A program made the position numbers and the translations under genes. From contig JAWKZP010000019.1 in assembly GCA_041395905.1 (NCBI GenBank), positions 1 to 64,000 of the forward strand: 64,000 nucleotides of DNA, in the 5' to 3' direction. Below the pieces are notes generated by a model, which did not search any database, was not told the DNA's origin, and saw only the letters and a program-made list of their open reading frames with translations. The stretch's first letter is position 1; each line of letters starts with the position of its first letter. This stretch comes from UBA7803 sp041395905 (GTDB lineage: Bacteria; Pseudomonadota; Gammaproteobacteria; Pseudomonadales; Azotimanducaceae). This document shows, in pieces, positions 8,453 to 17,656 of the stretch.

Positions 8453-8926
8453 ATGCGACGGACGAATAGACGGGCCGGGCGAGGGACCGCGACCACACTT
8501 GCCCTGCTGCTGATGCTCGGCGGCTGTGCCGCCACCCAGGGGCCGCAGGAGCAGGCCGGCATGGTGATCGGCGGGGTGCTGGGGGGCGTGCTCGGCTCCG
8601 AGGTCGGTCACGGGCATGGCCAGACCGCCGCCGTGATCCTCGGGACGCTGGCGGGTGCGGCGATCGGCGGCTCCATCGGCCGCTCCATGGACGAAACCGA
8701 CCGGCTCAGGACCGGTCTGGCACTGGAGAACGTGCGTACCGGCGTCTCGACCACCTGGCACAACCCGGACACCGGCTATGACTATGCCGTGACCCCGACC
8801 CGGACCTACGAAAGCACGTCCGGCCCCTGTCGGGAGTTCACTCTGCAGGCCAGGGTCGGCGGCAGCCCGGAGCAGGTTTACGGCACCGCCTGCCGGCAGC
8901 CGGACGGCAGCTGGCGAATCCAGTAG
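8453..8926 (+). CDS. Glycine-zipper outer-membrane lipoprotein (Rickettsia 17-kDa antigen-like)
   Basis: A 157-residue lipoprotein. The signal peptide ends in the lipobox LGGC (about residues 21-24), so Cys is lipidated. A glycine-zipper segment follows (VIGGVLGGVLGSEVGHG and AGAAIGGSIGRSMD), then a C-terminal domain with GYDYAVTPTRTYE and a Cys pair (PCREF, TACRQ), resembling 17-kDa surface antigen/RT0821-type proteins. The ATG at 8453 has AGGAGG at 8440-8445. Such proteins sit in the outer membrane and affect envelope stability; no specific partner is visible. A strong hairpin lies 33 bases after the stop. Confidence 0.85.
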   Translation: MRRTNRRAGRGTATTLALLLMLGGCAATQGPQEQAGMVIGGVLGGVLGSEVGHGHGQTAAVILGTLAGAAIGGSIGRSMDETDRLRTGLALENVRTGVSTTWHNPDTGYDYAVTPTRTYESTSGPCREFTLQARVGGSPEQVYGTACRQPDGSWRIQ

Positions 8927-8958
8927 CCGGCCCGCGACGCGCGGTCGGCGTCACCCGT

Positions 8959-8984
8959 CAGCCCGTGCGCCCCGGCACGGGCTG
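8959..8984 (+). terminator. Terminator-like hairpin after the lipoprotein gene
   Basis: CAGCCCGTGC (8959-8968) pairs perfectly with GCACGGGCTG (8975-8984) across a six-base loop. It is followed by AAAT rather than a good T tract, so it is a strong hairpin but an imperfect intrinsic terminator. It separates the lipoprotein gene from the monooxygenase gene. Confidence 0.55.
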
Positions 8985-9062
8985 AAATCCCTGCTGCAAA
9001 GTGCGACCATTTGCGGTTTGCAGGGCGCCAGGCGCGCCCGGACCGACCAGCAGGGAGCAGCA

Positions 9063-10598
9063 ATGACTCATTTCGACGTTCTCATCGTGGGCGCAGGTAT
9101 CTCCGGCATCGGTACGGCGCGGCACCTGCTGGACAAGTGCCCGGGCAAGCGTTTCGCGATCCTGGAAGGCCGCGATGCCATCGGCGGCACCTGGGACCTG
9201 TTTCGCTATCCGGGCATCCGCTCCGACAGCGACATGCATACCCTGGGCTACGACTTCAAACCCTGGCGCGAGGCGAAGGCGATCGCCGATGGCCCATCGA
9301 TCCGCCGTTACGTGCAGGAAACCGCGGACGAGGCAGGGATCACCCGGCACATCCGTTTTCGTCACCGGGTCCTGAACGCCGCCTGGTCCAGCGAGCAGGC
9401 GCGATGGACGGTCGAGGCTCAGCGCCTGGGGGCCGACGGCAATGCCGAAGAGCTCGTACGCTACACCTGCAGCTTTCTCAGTATGTGCGGCGGCTACTAC
9501 AGCTACGACAAGGGCCATACGCCGGACTTCGAAGGCGTGGGCGACTTCCGCGGGACCATCGTGCATCCCCAGTTCTGGCCCGAAACGCTCGAATACGCGG
9601 GCAAGCGCGTCGCCGTCATCGGCAGTGGCGCCACCGCCATGACCCTGGTGCCGGCTATGGCCGAGCGCGGCGCCCAGGTCACCATGGTGCAGCGCTCCCC
9701 CACCTACGTGGTGTCACGCCCGGACCAGGATGCCATTGCCAATGCGCTGCGCCGGTTCCTGCCGGAGAAGCTCGCCTACGCCCTTACCCGCTTCAAGAAC
9801 GTCACCGCGCAGCGCTTCTTTTATCAGCGCTCTCGCATGCGCCCGGAGCGCGTGCGCGAGATGCTGCTGAAGATGGTGCGCAAGGAGCTCGGCGACGACT
9901 ATGTCGCGCAGCATTTCACGCCGCGCTACAACCCCTGGGATCAACGTCTGTGCCTGATCCCCAACGACGATCTGTACGACGCCATTCGCTCCGGCAGGGC
10001 AACGGTGGTCACCGACAGCATCCAGCGCTTCACCGAAAAAGGTCTGCTGCTGGGCTCGGGTGAGGAGATCGAAGCGGACATCATCGTCACCGCGACGGGG
10101 CTCGAGCTCGTGGTGCTCTCCGGCGTGGCGTTCACTGTCGACGGCAGCCCCGTGAACTTCCCAGATACATGGACCTACAAGGGCATGATGTACTCGGACG
10201 TGCCGAACATGGTGCAGACCTTTGGCTACATCAACGCATCCTGGACCCTGCGGGCGGATCTCACGTCGGAATACCTGTGCCGCCTGCTCAATCGCATGGA
10301 CGAGCTCGGCGTGCGCCAGTGCACGCCGCGTCTGCGCCCCGAAGACCGCGACATGATGCCGCGACCCTGGATCGAAGGGTTTTCAGCAGGCTACATGCAA
10401 CGGGTGATGCACCTGTTTCCCAGACAGGGTGACCGCGATCCCTGGCGCAACACGCAGAACTACGCGCTGGACAGAAAGATGATCCGCAATGCGCCGCTCG
10501 AAGACGGCGCGCTGATCTTCGACAATCCGGTGGTCGCCGGCGACGCGGCGGACCCGAGCGCTGCACCTGCGCAGCAGCGACAGGCAAACGCGGCCTGA
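9063..10598 (+). CDS. Baeyer-Villiger-type flavin monooxygenase
   Basis: A 511-residue FAD/NADPH enzyme. The FAD Rossmann motif GAGISG is at 10-15, the NADPH motif GSGATA at 187-192, and the type I BVMO fingerprint FxGxxxHxxxWP is intact at 162-173 (F162, G164, H168, W172, P173). Type I BVMOs insert oxygen next to a ketone to give an ester or lactone. The GRDAIGGTWDLFRYPGIRSD segment is typical of the CzcO-like group. The ATG at 9063 follows CAGGGAG. It is monocistronic by spacing and is a paralogue of the enzyme at 58387-59931. The substrate is unknown. Confidence 0.9.
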   Translation: MTHFDVLIVGAGISGIGTARHLLDKCPGKRFAILEGRDAIGGTWDLFRYPGIRSDSDMHTLGYDFKPWREAKAIADGPSIRRYVQETADEAGITRHIRFRHRVLNAAWSSEQARWTVEAQRLGADGNAEELVRYTCSFLSMCGGYYSYDKGHTPDFEGVGDFRGTIVHPQFWPETLEYAGKRVAVIGSGATAMTLVPAMAERGAQVTMVQRSPTYVVSRPDQDAIANALRRFLPEKLAYALTRFKNVTAQRFFYQRSRMRPERVREMLLKMVRKELGDDYVAQHFTPRYNPWDQRLCLIPNDDLYDAIRSGRATVVTDSIQRFTEKGLLLGSGEEIEADIIVTATGLELVVLSGVAFTVDGSPVNFPDTWTYKGMMYSDVPNMVQTFGYINASWTLRADLTSEYLCRLLNRMDELGVRQCTPRLRPEDRDMMPRPWIEGFSAGYMQRVMHLFPRQGDRDPWRNTQNYALDRKMIRNAPLEDGALIFDNPVVAGDAADPSAAPAQQRQANAA

Positions 10599-10638
10599 CC
10601 GGCAGGAACCGCTGCGCGGATCTCGACTGCGCGGGACC

Positions 10639-12804
10639 TCAGTGCTCCGACGTCTGCGACGTGCTGCCCAGGTCGTGTGCGGCGCTGCGCAGATAGTCGA
10701 GAATCAGCGCCGTGTCCGATTCGTCCAGCACCGAGTCGAAGCGCGGCATGCCGCGCGGCAGGCGCGCACCCAGCAGCACGATGGCATCGAACGAACCCTC
10801 CGTCTCGGGCGAGACGTATGCGAGGTTCGGGATCGCCCCGCCGAGCGCACCCACGCGGCCGTGACAGCTGCCGCAATGCGTCTGATAGAGCACCTCGCCC
10901 TGTAGCAGCGCGTCCGGAGACGCCGTTGCCGGCTGCAACCACACCACCGGCGCCGGCCGCTCGGGCAGCGCCGGCAATCCGCCGTCCGCGCCGAGCTTGA
11001 ACGCCAGCAGGCGCCCGCCGCCGAGGTTGTCGATCTCGGACGAGTCGCTGCCGCGGGAACGCCCGGCCCCGCCCCACCCGGCAAGGAGCAGCACGTACTG
11101 CTCGCCGTCGAGCCGGTAGCTCACCGGCGGGGCGATCACGCCGCGCTGGGTCTGATAGGACCACAGGCGCTCACCCGAGTCGGCGGCGTAAGCCACCAGC
11201 TCACCCGAGGCGCGACCCTGGAACACCAGATTGCCGGCGGTGGCGAGCACCCCGCCGCCGGGCATGTCCAGAGGCACGCGCCAGCGCTCGCGCTGGCCTG
11301 CCGGATCCCAGGCCAGCAGCATCGGCTGCGGATCCGGCGGATCCTCCGGCACTGCTTCCGGATGGCGCACCTGCAGGGTGCGATCGACGCCGACGTTACG
11401 GGTGGTGCGATCGAAGTTGAAGCCCTCTTCGTTGGCGTACAGAAAATCGGCGGTGCGCCCGGGTATGTACACCAGGCCGGTGACCGGGCTGTAGCTCATG
11501 GGGTGCCAGTTGTGGCCGCCCAGCGGACCCGGGCGTACCCAACGCGGTTCGTTGGCATACTGACCCTCGGCGCGCTCCACCGGGCGTCCGCTCTCCTGAT
11601 CCACGTGGCTCGCCCAGTTGATCGGAATATAAGGCTCTGCCGAGATCAGCTCGCCCGTTTCCCGGTCCAGCACGTAGAAAAACCCGTTCTTCGGCGCCTG
11701 CATGGCCACCTTGCGCAGGCGTCCCCGCAGCTCGAGATCTGCCAGGATGATGTGCTGCGTGGCCGTGTAGTCCCAGTTGTCCCCGGGCGTCGTCTGGTAG
11801 TACCAGCGCATGCGTCCCGTGTCCGGCTCCACCGCCACGATGCAGGAGAGATAGAGGTTGTCGCCACCGCCCGGTGAGCGCAGGTAGCGGTTCCAGGGCG
11901 AGCCGTTGCCGGTGCCGATGTAGAGCAGATCGAGCTCAGGATCGTAGGCCATGGAATCCCAGGCCGTGCCGCCGCCACCGGTCTGCCACCACAGATCACC
12001 GGTCCAGCTGGACAGCGCCTGCTCCAGATGCGCGCCTTCCTGCGGCAGGGTCGGATCGCCGGGCACCGTGTAGAAACGCCAGCGCTGGGCGCCGCTGGCC
12101 ACGTCGTAGGCGGTGACGTAGCCGCGGGTCCCGTACTCGGCACCGGCATTGCCGATCACCACCATGTCCTTCACCACCCGAGGTGCGCCGGTGATGGTGT
12201 AGGGCCGCGCCGGATCGACCGTGAGCGTCTGCCACAGGCGCGAGCCGTCGTGCCGATCCAGGGCAATGAGGCGCCCGTCGAGACTCGCGACGAACACCCG
12301 TTCCCCGGCCACCGCCACGCCACGATTCACCGCGTCGCAGCAGGCCCAATAGCCGGTCTGCCTGGGCACCTCGGGATCGTAGCGCCACAGCTCCGCACCC
12401 GTGCGCGCGTCCACCGCGATCACTTTGCTCCAGGGGGTGGTGACGTAGATCACCCCATCCACCACGATGGGCGTCGCCTCGTGACCGAGGCGCTCGCCGG
12501 TGTCCAGATACCAGGCGAGCCCCAGCCCCGACACGTTTGCGGCATTCACGTCTTCGAGGCGGGCGAATCGGTCTTCCTGAAGATTGAAGCCGTGATAGGG
12601 CCAGTCCACGTCCGCGGCGGGCACCGCCGGCCTGTCGGCGGTCGCGGATTGCTCGGGCTGCTGGCAGGCGCCCAGCGTCATCAGCGTGAACAGCGCCAGC
12701 GCGAGCCGGAGCCCGCTAATGCCGGTCCACATCAGCGCGGACCTGCCATCCGGCCTATCCAGCGCATCCGGCCCAGCCGGCATCGACCCGCATCGCTTCG
12801 ACAT
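10639..12804 (-). CDS. PQQ-dependent quinohaemoprotein alcohol dehydrogenase
   Basis: A 721-residue periplasmic eight-bladed propeller with a fused cytochrome c domain. The vicinal disulfide typical of PQQ-ADHs is visible in YWACCDAVNRG, the catalytic-Asp region in DNWDYT, and tryptophan-docking repeats run through the propeller. The haem site CGSCH is at 644-648, with a candidate Met ligand in RGMPRF at about 686. The N-terminus has a hydrophobic stretch ending in LGAC at about residues 44-47, a lipobox, so the protein may be a lipoprotein. The ATG at 12804 has GAGGGGG upstream; a start at 12732 would give a more ordinary signal peptide. It oxidises alcohols or aldehydes into the respiratory chain; no pqq genes are nearby. 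Confidence 0.9.
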   Translation of the reverse strand: MSKRCGSMPAGPDALDRPDGRSALMWTGISGLRLALALFTLMTLGACQQPEQSATADRPAVPAADVDWPYHGFNLQEDRFARLEDVNAANVSGLGLAWYLDTGERLGHEATPIVVDGVIYVTTPWSKVIAVDARTGAELWRYDPEVPRQTGYWACCDAVNRGVAVAGERVFVASLDGRLIALDRHDGSRLWQTLTVDPARPYTITGAPRVVKDMVVIGNAGAEYGTRGYVTAYDVASGAQRWRFYTVPGDPTLPQEGAHLEQALSSWTGDLWWQTGGGGTAWDSMAYDPELDLLYIGTGNGSPWNRYLRSPGGGDNLYLSCIVAVEPDTGRMRWYYQTTPGDNWDYTATQHIILADLELRGRLRKVAMQAPKNGFFYVLDRETGELISAEPYIPINWASHVDQESGRPVERAEGQYANEPRWVRPGPLGGHNWHPMSYSPVTGLVYIPGRTADFLYANEEGFNFDRTTRNVGVDRTLQVRHPEAVPEDPPDPQPMLLAWDPAGQRERWRVPLDMPGGGVLATAGNLVFQGRASGELVAYAADSGERLWSYQTQRGVIAPPVSYRLDGEQYVLLLAGWGGAGRSRGSDSSEIDNLGGGRLLAFKLGADGGLPALPERPAPVVWLQPATASPDALLQGEVLYQTHCGSCHGRVGALGGAIPNLAYVSPETEGSFDAIVLLGARLPRGMPRFDSVLDESDTALILDYLRSAAHDLGSTSQTSEH

Positions 12805-13190
12805 CGGCTTTCCCCCTCGCCTGCCGCCGTGCGCGAGCTCCCCTCGCGCGGCGCTCCCTGAGCCCAGCCCTGTATACCCGCTCGGCGCCCCGCTTGCCAG
12901 ACCACGGCTGACGCCGAACCGGCTACCAGCCGCGCGGACGTTACGCCGCCGCGGCTCTGGGCCCGCCCGTTGCGGGCTGCCATGGCCCCGCCATGAGGAG
13001 GAGTCGCCTGTTCGTCACCCTCGCTGCCCTGGTCGCGCTGATGCCGGCGGCAGGCTGCAGCCCGGACAACCCGCGAGCCAGCTCGAGCCAGAGGCACGCA
13101 TGCTCAACGCTCGCCTGCGCAAGCCGGTCGGAATCAACACCTGACCCGCCGGCGCGTGTAGACTGCGCGGTTTTTACCCGAGCTGCACCG
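12805..13190. other. Divergent intergenic region with a possible short lipoprotein leader
   Basis: 386 bases between the PQQ dehydrogenase start and the chosen MFS start. An ATG at 12993 opens a frame whose first residues (MRRSRLFVTLAALVALMPAAGC) look like a lipoprotein signal peptide, followed by low-complexity sequence that runs without a stop into the MFS protein. A TAGACT hexamer preceded by TG (TGTAGACT, about 13157-13164) is a possible extended -10 for the MFS gene. I see no other feature here. Confidence 0.35.
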
Positions 13191-14390
13191 GTGTCCGAAT
13201 TTCCCGTCGCCTATGCACGCCGCACGCTGCTGTTCTCGCTGGTCAGCGTCGGCATGGGTTTCACGGTACTGTTTCCCGTGCTGGCGCCGCTCGGGCGCGA
13301 GATCGGTCTGTCGGAGATCCAGATCACCGGCGTCATCGCGGCCTCTTCTCTGACCGTGTTTCTCACCAGCCCGGTCTGGGGCCGGGTCAGCGATCACTGG
13401 GGCCGCAAGCGCGTCATGCTGATCGGCCTGTTCGGCTTCGCGGCCGGCACGGCACTGTTCAACTCGGTGCTGTACGCCGGGCTGTCCGGGCTGCTCACCG
13501 GCTGGCTGCTGTTCGCGACCCTGGTGGTCGCACGGATGATGCACGCCGGCGTGATGAGCGCGTCCATGCCGGCTGCCAATGCCTATATGGCCGACATCAC
13601 CGATGCCGCGACCCGCACCCGCGGCATGGGCGCAGCCGGCGCCGCCAACAATCTCGGTTCGATTCTGGGCCCGGCGGTGAGCGCGCTCGCCGTGTTCTCG
13701 CTGCTGACGCCGCTCTGGGTCATGGCCGCGGTGGCGGTGCTCAACGGCCTGTTCGTTTTGCGCTTCCTGCCGGAACCGCCGCGTCAGCGGCACCCCACCC
13801 GCATCCAGCGCCTGAAGTACAGCGACCGGCGGATCCTGCCGTTCATCATCGTCGGCGTGATGATGTTCACCGGCACCGCCCTGGTGCAGCAGACCATGGG
13901 CTTCCGTTTCCAGGACGCGCTTGGCCTGTCGGCCGGCGATACCGCAAAAACCTTCGGTTTCGCCATGATGCTCTCGGCGGCGGCCTCGCTCCTGGCCCAG
14001 GGGTTCATCGTGCAGCGCCTGACGCTGGCGCCGTTCACCCTGCTGCGGCTGGCGATTCCACTGCTGATCGTCGCCTTCAGCATCATGGCGGTCTCGGATG
14101 CGCAGCTTTGGCTCACGCTCGCGATGATGATCCAGGGCTTCGGCATGGGTCTCGCCGGGCCCGGGTTCATGGCCGGCGCGTCGCTCGCGGTCTCACCGGC
14201 CGAGCAGGGTTCGGTGGCCGGCGTCGCCGGGTCCTGCGGGCCGCTCGGTTTCACCATCGGCCCGCTCATGGGCGGCATGCTCTACCAGCTCAATCCGCAC
14301 ATGCCCTACGCCGTGGCCGCAGGGCTTTACGTGCTGCTGTTCGTGTCCATGTTCTGGATCGGCCGGCGCGTGCAGGTGCACACGGACTGA
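13191..14390 (+). CDS. Major facilitator superfamily transporter
   Basis: A 399-residue, 12-helix MFS protein, most like drug/metabolite:H+ antiporters. The loop 2-3 signature GRVSDHWGRKRVMLIG is complete (G-x3-D-x2-G-R-K), and MAGASLAVSPAEQGSVAG in the C-terminal half is a further family feature. I start it at the GTG at 13191 (VSEFPVAYARRTLLF), just before helix 1. The same frame is open back to an ATG at 12993, but that extension would place a lipoprotein-like signal ahead of the transporter and is unlikely to be one protein. No neighbour suggests the cargo. Confidence 0.83.
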   Translation: MSEFPVAYARRTLLFSLVSVGMGFTVLFPVLAPLGREIGLSEIQITGVIAASSLTVFLTSPVWGRVSDHWGRKRVMLIGLFGFAAGTALFNSVLYAGLSGLLTGWLLFATLVVARMMHAGVMSASMPAANAYMADITDAATRTRGMGAAGAANNLGSILGPAVSALAVFSLLTPLWVMAAVAVLNGLFVLRFLPEPPRQRHPTRIQRLKYSDRRILPFIIVGVMMFTGTALVQQTMGFRFQDALGLSAGDTAKTFGFAMMLSAAASLLAQGFIVQRLTLAPFTLLRLAIPLLIVAFSIMAVSDAQLWLTLAMMIQGFGMGLAGPGFMAGASLAVSPAEQGSVAGVAGSCGPLGFTIGPLMGGMLYQLNPHMPYAVAAGLYVLLFVSMFWIGRRVQVHTD

Positions 14391-14406
14391 GGCCGGCGAA
14401 GCGCGC

Positions 14407-15129
14407 TCAGTGTCGGTAGAGGTGCGCGTTGCGCAGCATGTATGCGGCGCCGTGCGGCCCGTTGATCACCGCGTTCTCGCCGTAAATCGATTCCTTCTGA
14501 GCGGCATATAGGCCACGCCGTGCGCCGAGCGGCGCGAGCTCGAGCGCGCGTTTCCGCGTAAGCCCGAGGAGCGCATCCGCCTCGGCCACCTGCTGGACGA
14601 TGCCGGCCGCCAGCGCGTCCGGGCCCGTCCAGCGGCGCGCCAGCTGCACGGTTTCGAAGAACACGTCCAGCGCCAGCTTGTGGCGGAACAGAGCCAGCTC
14701 GGGCTGCGGGATGGCCATGCCGAGCTGCATTTCGTTGGCGCACAGAAAGCCGCGGTCACTGCGCATGAAGCGCACGTCGTGGCACAGCGCAAGCATGAAC
14801 CCGGCACCGAACGCATGCCCGTTGACCGCGCACAGCGTCGGCACGGGAAAGGTGATGATCCGGCCCATGAGGGCCATGAACTCGGCACCGAACGGCTCCC
14901 GCTCGCCCCCTGCTGGATGCGCGTCGGGGGCGGCGACCCAGTCCAGGTCCAGACCGTTCGAGAAGAACTTCGGGCTCGCGGATGTGGTGACCAGCGCGGC
15001 CGGACCCTCCGAGGCTTCCACCTCGTCCAGCGCCTCGGCGAACGCGCGCACGAAGGTCGTGTTCCAGCGGTTCTCCCCCGCCGCCATCGTCAGCGTGAAC
15101 ACGTCGCCATCGCGATCCAGCTCGATCAT
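14407..15129 (-). CDS. Enoyl-CoA hydratase/isomerase (crotonase) family, delta-isomerase-like
   Basis: A 240-residue crotonase-fold protein. Oxyanion-hole regions are SPKFFSNGLDLDW and NGHAFGAGFMLALCHD, and a possible acid/base Glu lies in ANEMQLGMAIP. The overall pattern, with FSNGLDL and the short C-terminus, is closer to enoyl-CoA delta3,delta2-isomerases than to classical hydratases (inference). The ATG at 15129 is preceded by GAGACAACGGGC, a weak ribosome-binding site. Standing alone and converging with the MFS gene, it probably serves beta-oxidation of unsaturated acids. Confidence 0.85.
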   Translation of the reverse strand: MIELDRDGDVFTLTMAAGENRWNTTFVRAFAEALDEVEASEGPAALVTTSASPKFFSNGLDLDWVAAPDAHPAGGEREPFGAEFMALMGRIITFPVPTLCAVNGHAFGAGFMLALCHDVRFMRSDRGFLCANEMQLGMAIPQPELALFRHKLALDVFFETVQLARRWTGPDALAAGIVQQVAEADALLGLTRKRALELAPLGARRGLYAAQKESIYGENAVINGPHGAAYMLRNAHLYRH

Positions 15130-15230
15130 GCCCGTTGTCTCCAGGTGTGGTGCAGGCGCCGAGTCTGCGGCTCCCGCAGCACGGGTTCAAGCCGCGGGGA
15201 CGCGCCGTTCAGTCGCCCAATGGTTCAGTC

Positions 15231-15254
15231 GGCCGGTCAGTCCGGCCGGTCAGT
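15231..15254. repeat. Short tandem repeat at the slyX 3' end
   Basis: Two copies of GGCCGGTCAGT (15231-15241 and 15244-15254) separated by CC, with further CAGTC copies just upstream (about 15210-15230). The second copy contains the slyX stop codon. It is probably a replication-slippage product; no function is suggested. Confidence 0.6.
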
Positions 15255-15462
15255 AATGCGGCGGCGGCGGCTCTTCGGCTGCGTCCCCGGGCGCGCCTGC
15301 CAGCTCGTGGAGCTGATCCACCAGCACTGCCAGCGACCGTTCCAGCTCGGTTATCCGCGCCTGCTGGGCCACCAATGCGTCGTTCAACGCCGCGATGGTG
15401 TCATCCTGAAACGCGAGGCGCGCTTCCAGATCGTAGATGCGACCCGCCAGGTCAGCCGGCAT
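15250..15462 (-). CDS. slyX: SlyX family protein
   Basis: A 70-residue, highly charged coiled-coil protein with the SlyX pattern: RIYDLEARLAFQDDTIAALN, then a second heptad stretch (ITELERSLAVLVDQLHEL) and a Pro-rich PPPPHY tail. SlyX-type proteins are widespread in proteobacteria, but their role is not established. The ATG at 15462 overlaps the end of the DUF4287/DUF5655 gene by 11 bases, so the two are probably co-translated. Length and the PPPHY end match the family well. Confidence 0.87.
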   Translation of the reverse strand: MPADLAGRIYDLEARLAFQDDTIAALNDALVAQQARITELERSLAVLVDQLHELAGAPGDAAEEPPPPHY

Positions 15463-16018
15463 CGTCGAACGCCTGACGGACCCAGCCGAGCAGCTCCTCG
15501 TCCACGTCGGCGGGCTCGTGCAGCGCCACCTTGTACTGACACATCCGTCCCGGAGGCTCTGCGCGCAAGCGGTCAGTCGGGGCCACGCCTTTGAGGTTGA
15601 GCCCCAGGTCGACGCGCGTCTTCGTCGCGGGACCGATCGTGGCGAACTGCTTCGACCGCCGCAGACTGACGTAGCTCTTCTTCGGCGCCGACTCGAACGC
15701 GCCAAACCCGGCAATGGCCCGCATCAGCTCGTCGTGGATGGGTCGCAGGGCTGCTTTCGGCCCCGTGTAGATGGCGTCGAGAGGGTCCGCGCTGGCCGCC
15801 GCGCCGCCGGGATCCGCCAGCGCCTGGCGGTACAGATGCGCGAGCATGTTGGCGTGCCCGTGGGTGAGGCCGAGCTCTGTCTTCAGCATCGAGACGATCT
15901 GTCCATGCTTTTCCGGGGCCCTTGCAGCAATGAACTCGCGCAGCTCGGCGATGGTGCGCCCCGTGAGCCTTTCGATGTTCGCAACCTGAGTCTTGAGCGC
16001 CTGATCTATGTTGGCCAT
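15452..16018 (-). CDS. DUF4287-DUF5655 domain protein
   Basis: A 188-residue soluble protein with two recognisable parts. Residues 1-70 match DUF4287 (TGRTIAELREFIAARAPEKHGQ, then the helix ending GLTHGHANMLAH). Residues about 75-185 match DUF5655 (KKSYVSLRRSKQFATIGPATKTRVDLGLNLKG...). DUF5655 is usually described as an uncharacterised DNA/phosphate-related transport-like domain; its function is unknown. No signal peptide or membrane segment. It is followed by slyX with an 11-base overlap. Confidence 0.82.
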   Translation of the reverse strand: MANIDQALKTQVANIERLTGRTIAELREFIAARAPEKHGQIVSMLKTELGLTHGHANMLAHLYRQALADPGGAAASADPLDAIYTGPKAALRPIHDELMRAIAGFGAFESAPKKSYVSLRRSKQFATIGPATKTRVDLGLNLKGVAPTDRLRAEPPGRMCQYKVALHEPADVDEELLGWVRQAFDDAG

Positions 16019-16088
16019 GTTCCGGGTTCCCCAGCCGAGACCCTACCATGCTCAACGACGCGCACGTCAATGACAAGCCGTCGCCACT

Positions 16089-16922
16089 TCAGCCACGAGC
16101 CGCCGTCCGCGATCCCGGCGGCGGTGGCGTCGGCACATCCTCGGGAATGCTTCGAGCCAGCTCTTCGCTGACGCCGAGCTCATCCACCAGAAAGCCGATG
16201 CGATCGTGCAGCGCCGCTGCCAGAATCCGGCCAGCCGAATCGATACGGACCCCCTGTCCGGCCGCGACGCCGACGCGGCCGCCATCGCGCACCAGATTGA
16301 AGGTAAGCTCGAAGTTGAAGGGGCTCCAGTCGCGCGTGGCTTCGTGCTGGGCACGGAATCGATCGGCCGCCACCGGCCATTCGTCGATGCGGCAATCGAA
16401 CGGTTCCGGCCGCTGCAGCGAGCGCCAGCGGATTGCATAGTCGTCGCCGAGCCAGTGGCCCGTGACCCCCCAGGCGCCATTGCCGACGACCGACTCCTTT
16501 CCCTCGATGATCGGCAGAGGATCGACGTGCAGAATGGACGCGTCGACGATGAAGCGCCCCTCTTCGAGGTGCACTATCACCGTGCCGTGATTCGGCGGAA
16601 TGTCAGGGGCCACCATCATGGTGGCGACGCCGCGCTGGGCAGAGAAACCGAGGGTCTGCAGCAACGCGCACAGGGCGCCGTTACCGGCCCAGCAGGTGCC
16701 ACCGACTCCGTGGCGCAGCCAGGCTTCGAAGAAGTCGTCGGGATCGTCGCCCGGCAGCGGCGTGCCGGCACCGGTGCGAACGGCGATCAGCTTGCGCGCG
16801 TTGTCGAACGGCACGCGCCGACACCACGCGGCATAGACTGCGGCGAGCCCGGCGCGGTCAGCCGTTGGGGCACGCGCAAGGCCGAGCCGCTCCAGAACGC
16901 GCTCCACCAGGTGCTGATCCAT
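16089..16922 (-). CDS. Arylamine N-acetyltransferase-like protein
   Basis: A 277-residue protein with the NAT cysteine-protease-like fold. A likely triad is C77 in GGTCWAGNG, H112 in PNHGTVIVHLE and D127 in FIVDASI; the His-Asp spacing of 15 equals that of Salmonella NAT. The usual RGGxCxE motif is changed (GVGGTCWAGN), so it belongs to a divergent branch and may use an acyl donor or acceptor other than acetyl-CoA and arylamines. The ATG at 16922 is followed by the expected first helix. It is divergent from the GST gene with 74 bases between starts. Confidence 0.8.
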   Translation of the reverse strand: MDQHLVERVLERLGLARAPTADRAGLAAVYAAWCRRVPFDNARKLIAVRTGAGTPLPGDDPDDFFEAWLRHGVGGTCWAGNGALCALLQTLGFSAQRGVATMMVAPDIPPNHGTVIVHLEEGRFIVDASILHVDPLPIIEGKESVVGNGAWGVTGHWLGDDYAIRWRSLQRPEPFDCRIDEWPVAADRFRAQHEATRDWSPFNFELTFNLVRDGGRVGVAAGQGVRIDSAGRILAAALHDRIGFLVDELGVSEELARSIPEDVPTPPPPGSRTAARG

Positions 16923-16996
16923 ATGCTCGCTCCGAGATTACGTCTGCCCATATACTCCGGCGAACACCAGGCCTCGGGCAAGTAGGGGGATCGATC

Positions 16997-17614
16997 ATGT
17001 TGAAGCTGTTCTACTTCCCGGGAAGCTGCGCCCGTGCCTCACACATCGCACTGCGTGAGGCGGGGGCCGAATTCGAGCTGCAGCTGGTGGACTTCGCCGC
17101 GGCCGAGCAGCGCGGCGATGCGTACCGCAGAATCAACCCCAAGGGGCGCGTGCCGGCACTCGAGACCAGCCGCGGCACGCTTACGGAAACGCCGGCGATT
17201 CTCGCCTACATCGCCCAGAGCTATCCGACCGCCGGACTGGCGCCGCTCGACGATCCGTTCGAGTTCGCGCGCATGCAGGCATTCAACAGCTATCTGTGTG
17301 CCACCGTGCACGTGGCGCACGCGCACAGCCGCCGCGGCGAGCGCTGGGCCGACGATGCCGCCGCCATCGCTGAGATGAAGCGCAAGGCACCGGAGGTGAT
17401 GGCCGCCTGTTTTCAGCTGATCGAGGACGCCTATCTCGATGGACCCTGGGTACTGGGTGAGCGTTACTCCGTCGCCGACCCGTACCTGTTCACTCTCACC
17501 CAGTGGCTGCCCGCGCATCAGATCGACTCGACGCGCTATCCGAAGGTGCACGCCCACCTCGAGCAGATGCTCGAGCGGCCCGCCGTGGCGGCAGCGGTAC
17601 AGGCGGAGTCCTGA
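16997..17614 (+). CDS. Glutathione S-transferase
   Basis: A 205-residue GST. The N-terminal thioredoxin-like domain has PGSCARASHIALREAG, in which C11 matches the catalytic Cys10 of beta-class GSTs. The cis-Pro motif KGRVPALE is near residue 50, followed by LTETPAIL (the glutathione gamma-glutamyl site, with ETP where ES is usual). The all-helical C-terminal domain ends in the YSVADPYLF N-capping box. The ATG at 16997 has GGGGGA six bases upstream. It may detoxify electrophiles made by the nearby oxygenases (inference). Confidence 0.9.
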   Translation: MLKLFYFPGSCARASHIALREAGAEFELQLVDFAAAEQRGDAYRRINPKGRVPALETSRGTLTETPAILAYIAQSYPTAGLAPLDDPFEFARMQAFNSYLCATVHVAHAHSRRGERWADDAAAIAEMKRKAPEVMAACFQLIEDAYLDGPWVLGERYSVADPYLFTLTQWLPAHQIDSTRYPKVHAHLEQMLERPAVAAAVQAES

Positions 17615-17656
17615 ACGCCAGCGAGCGCGGCGGCCGCCAGTTCCCGGTCGCAAAGT

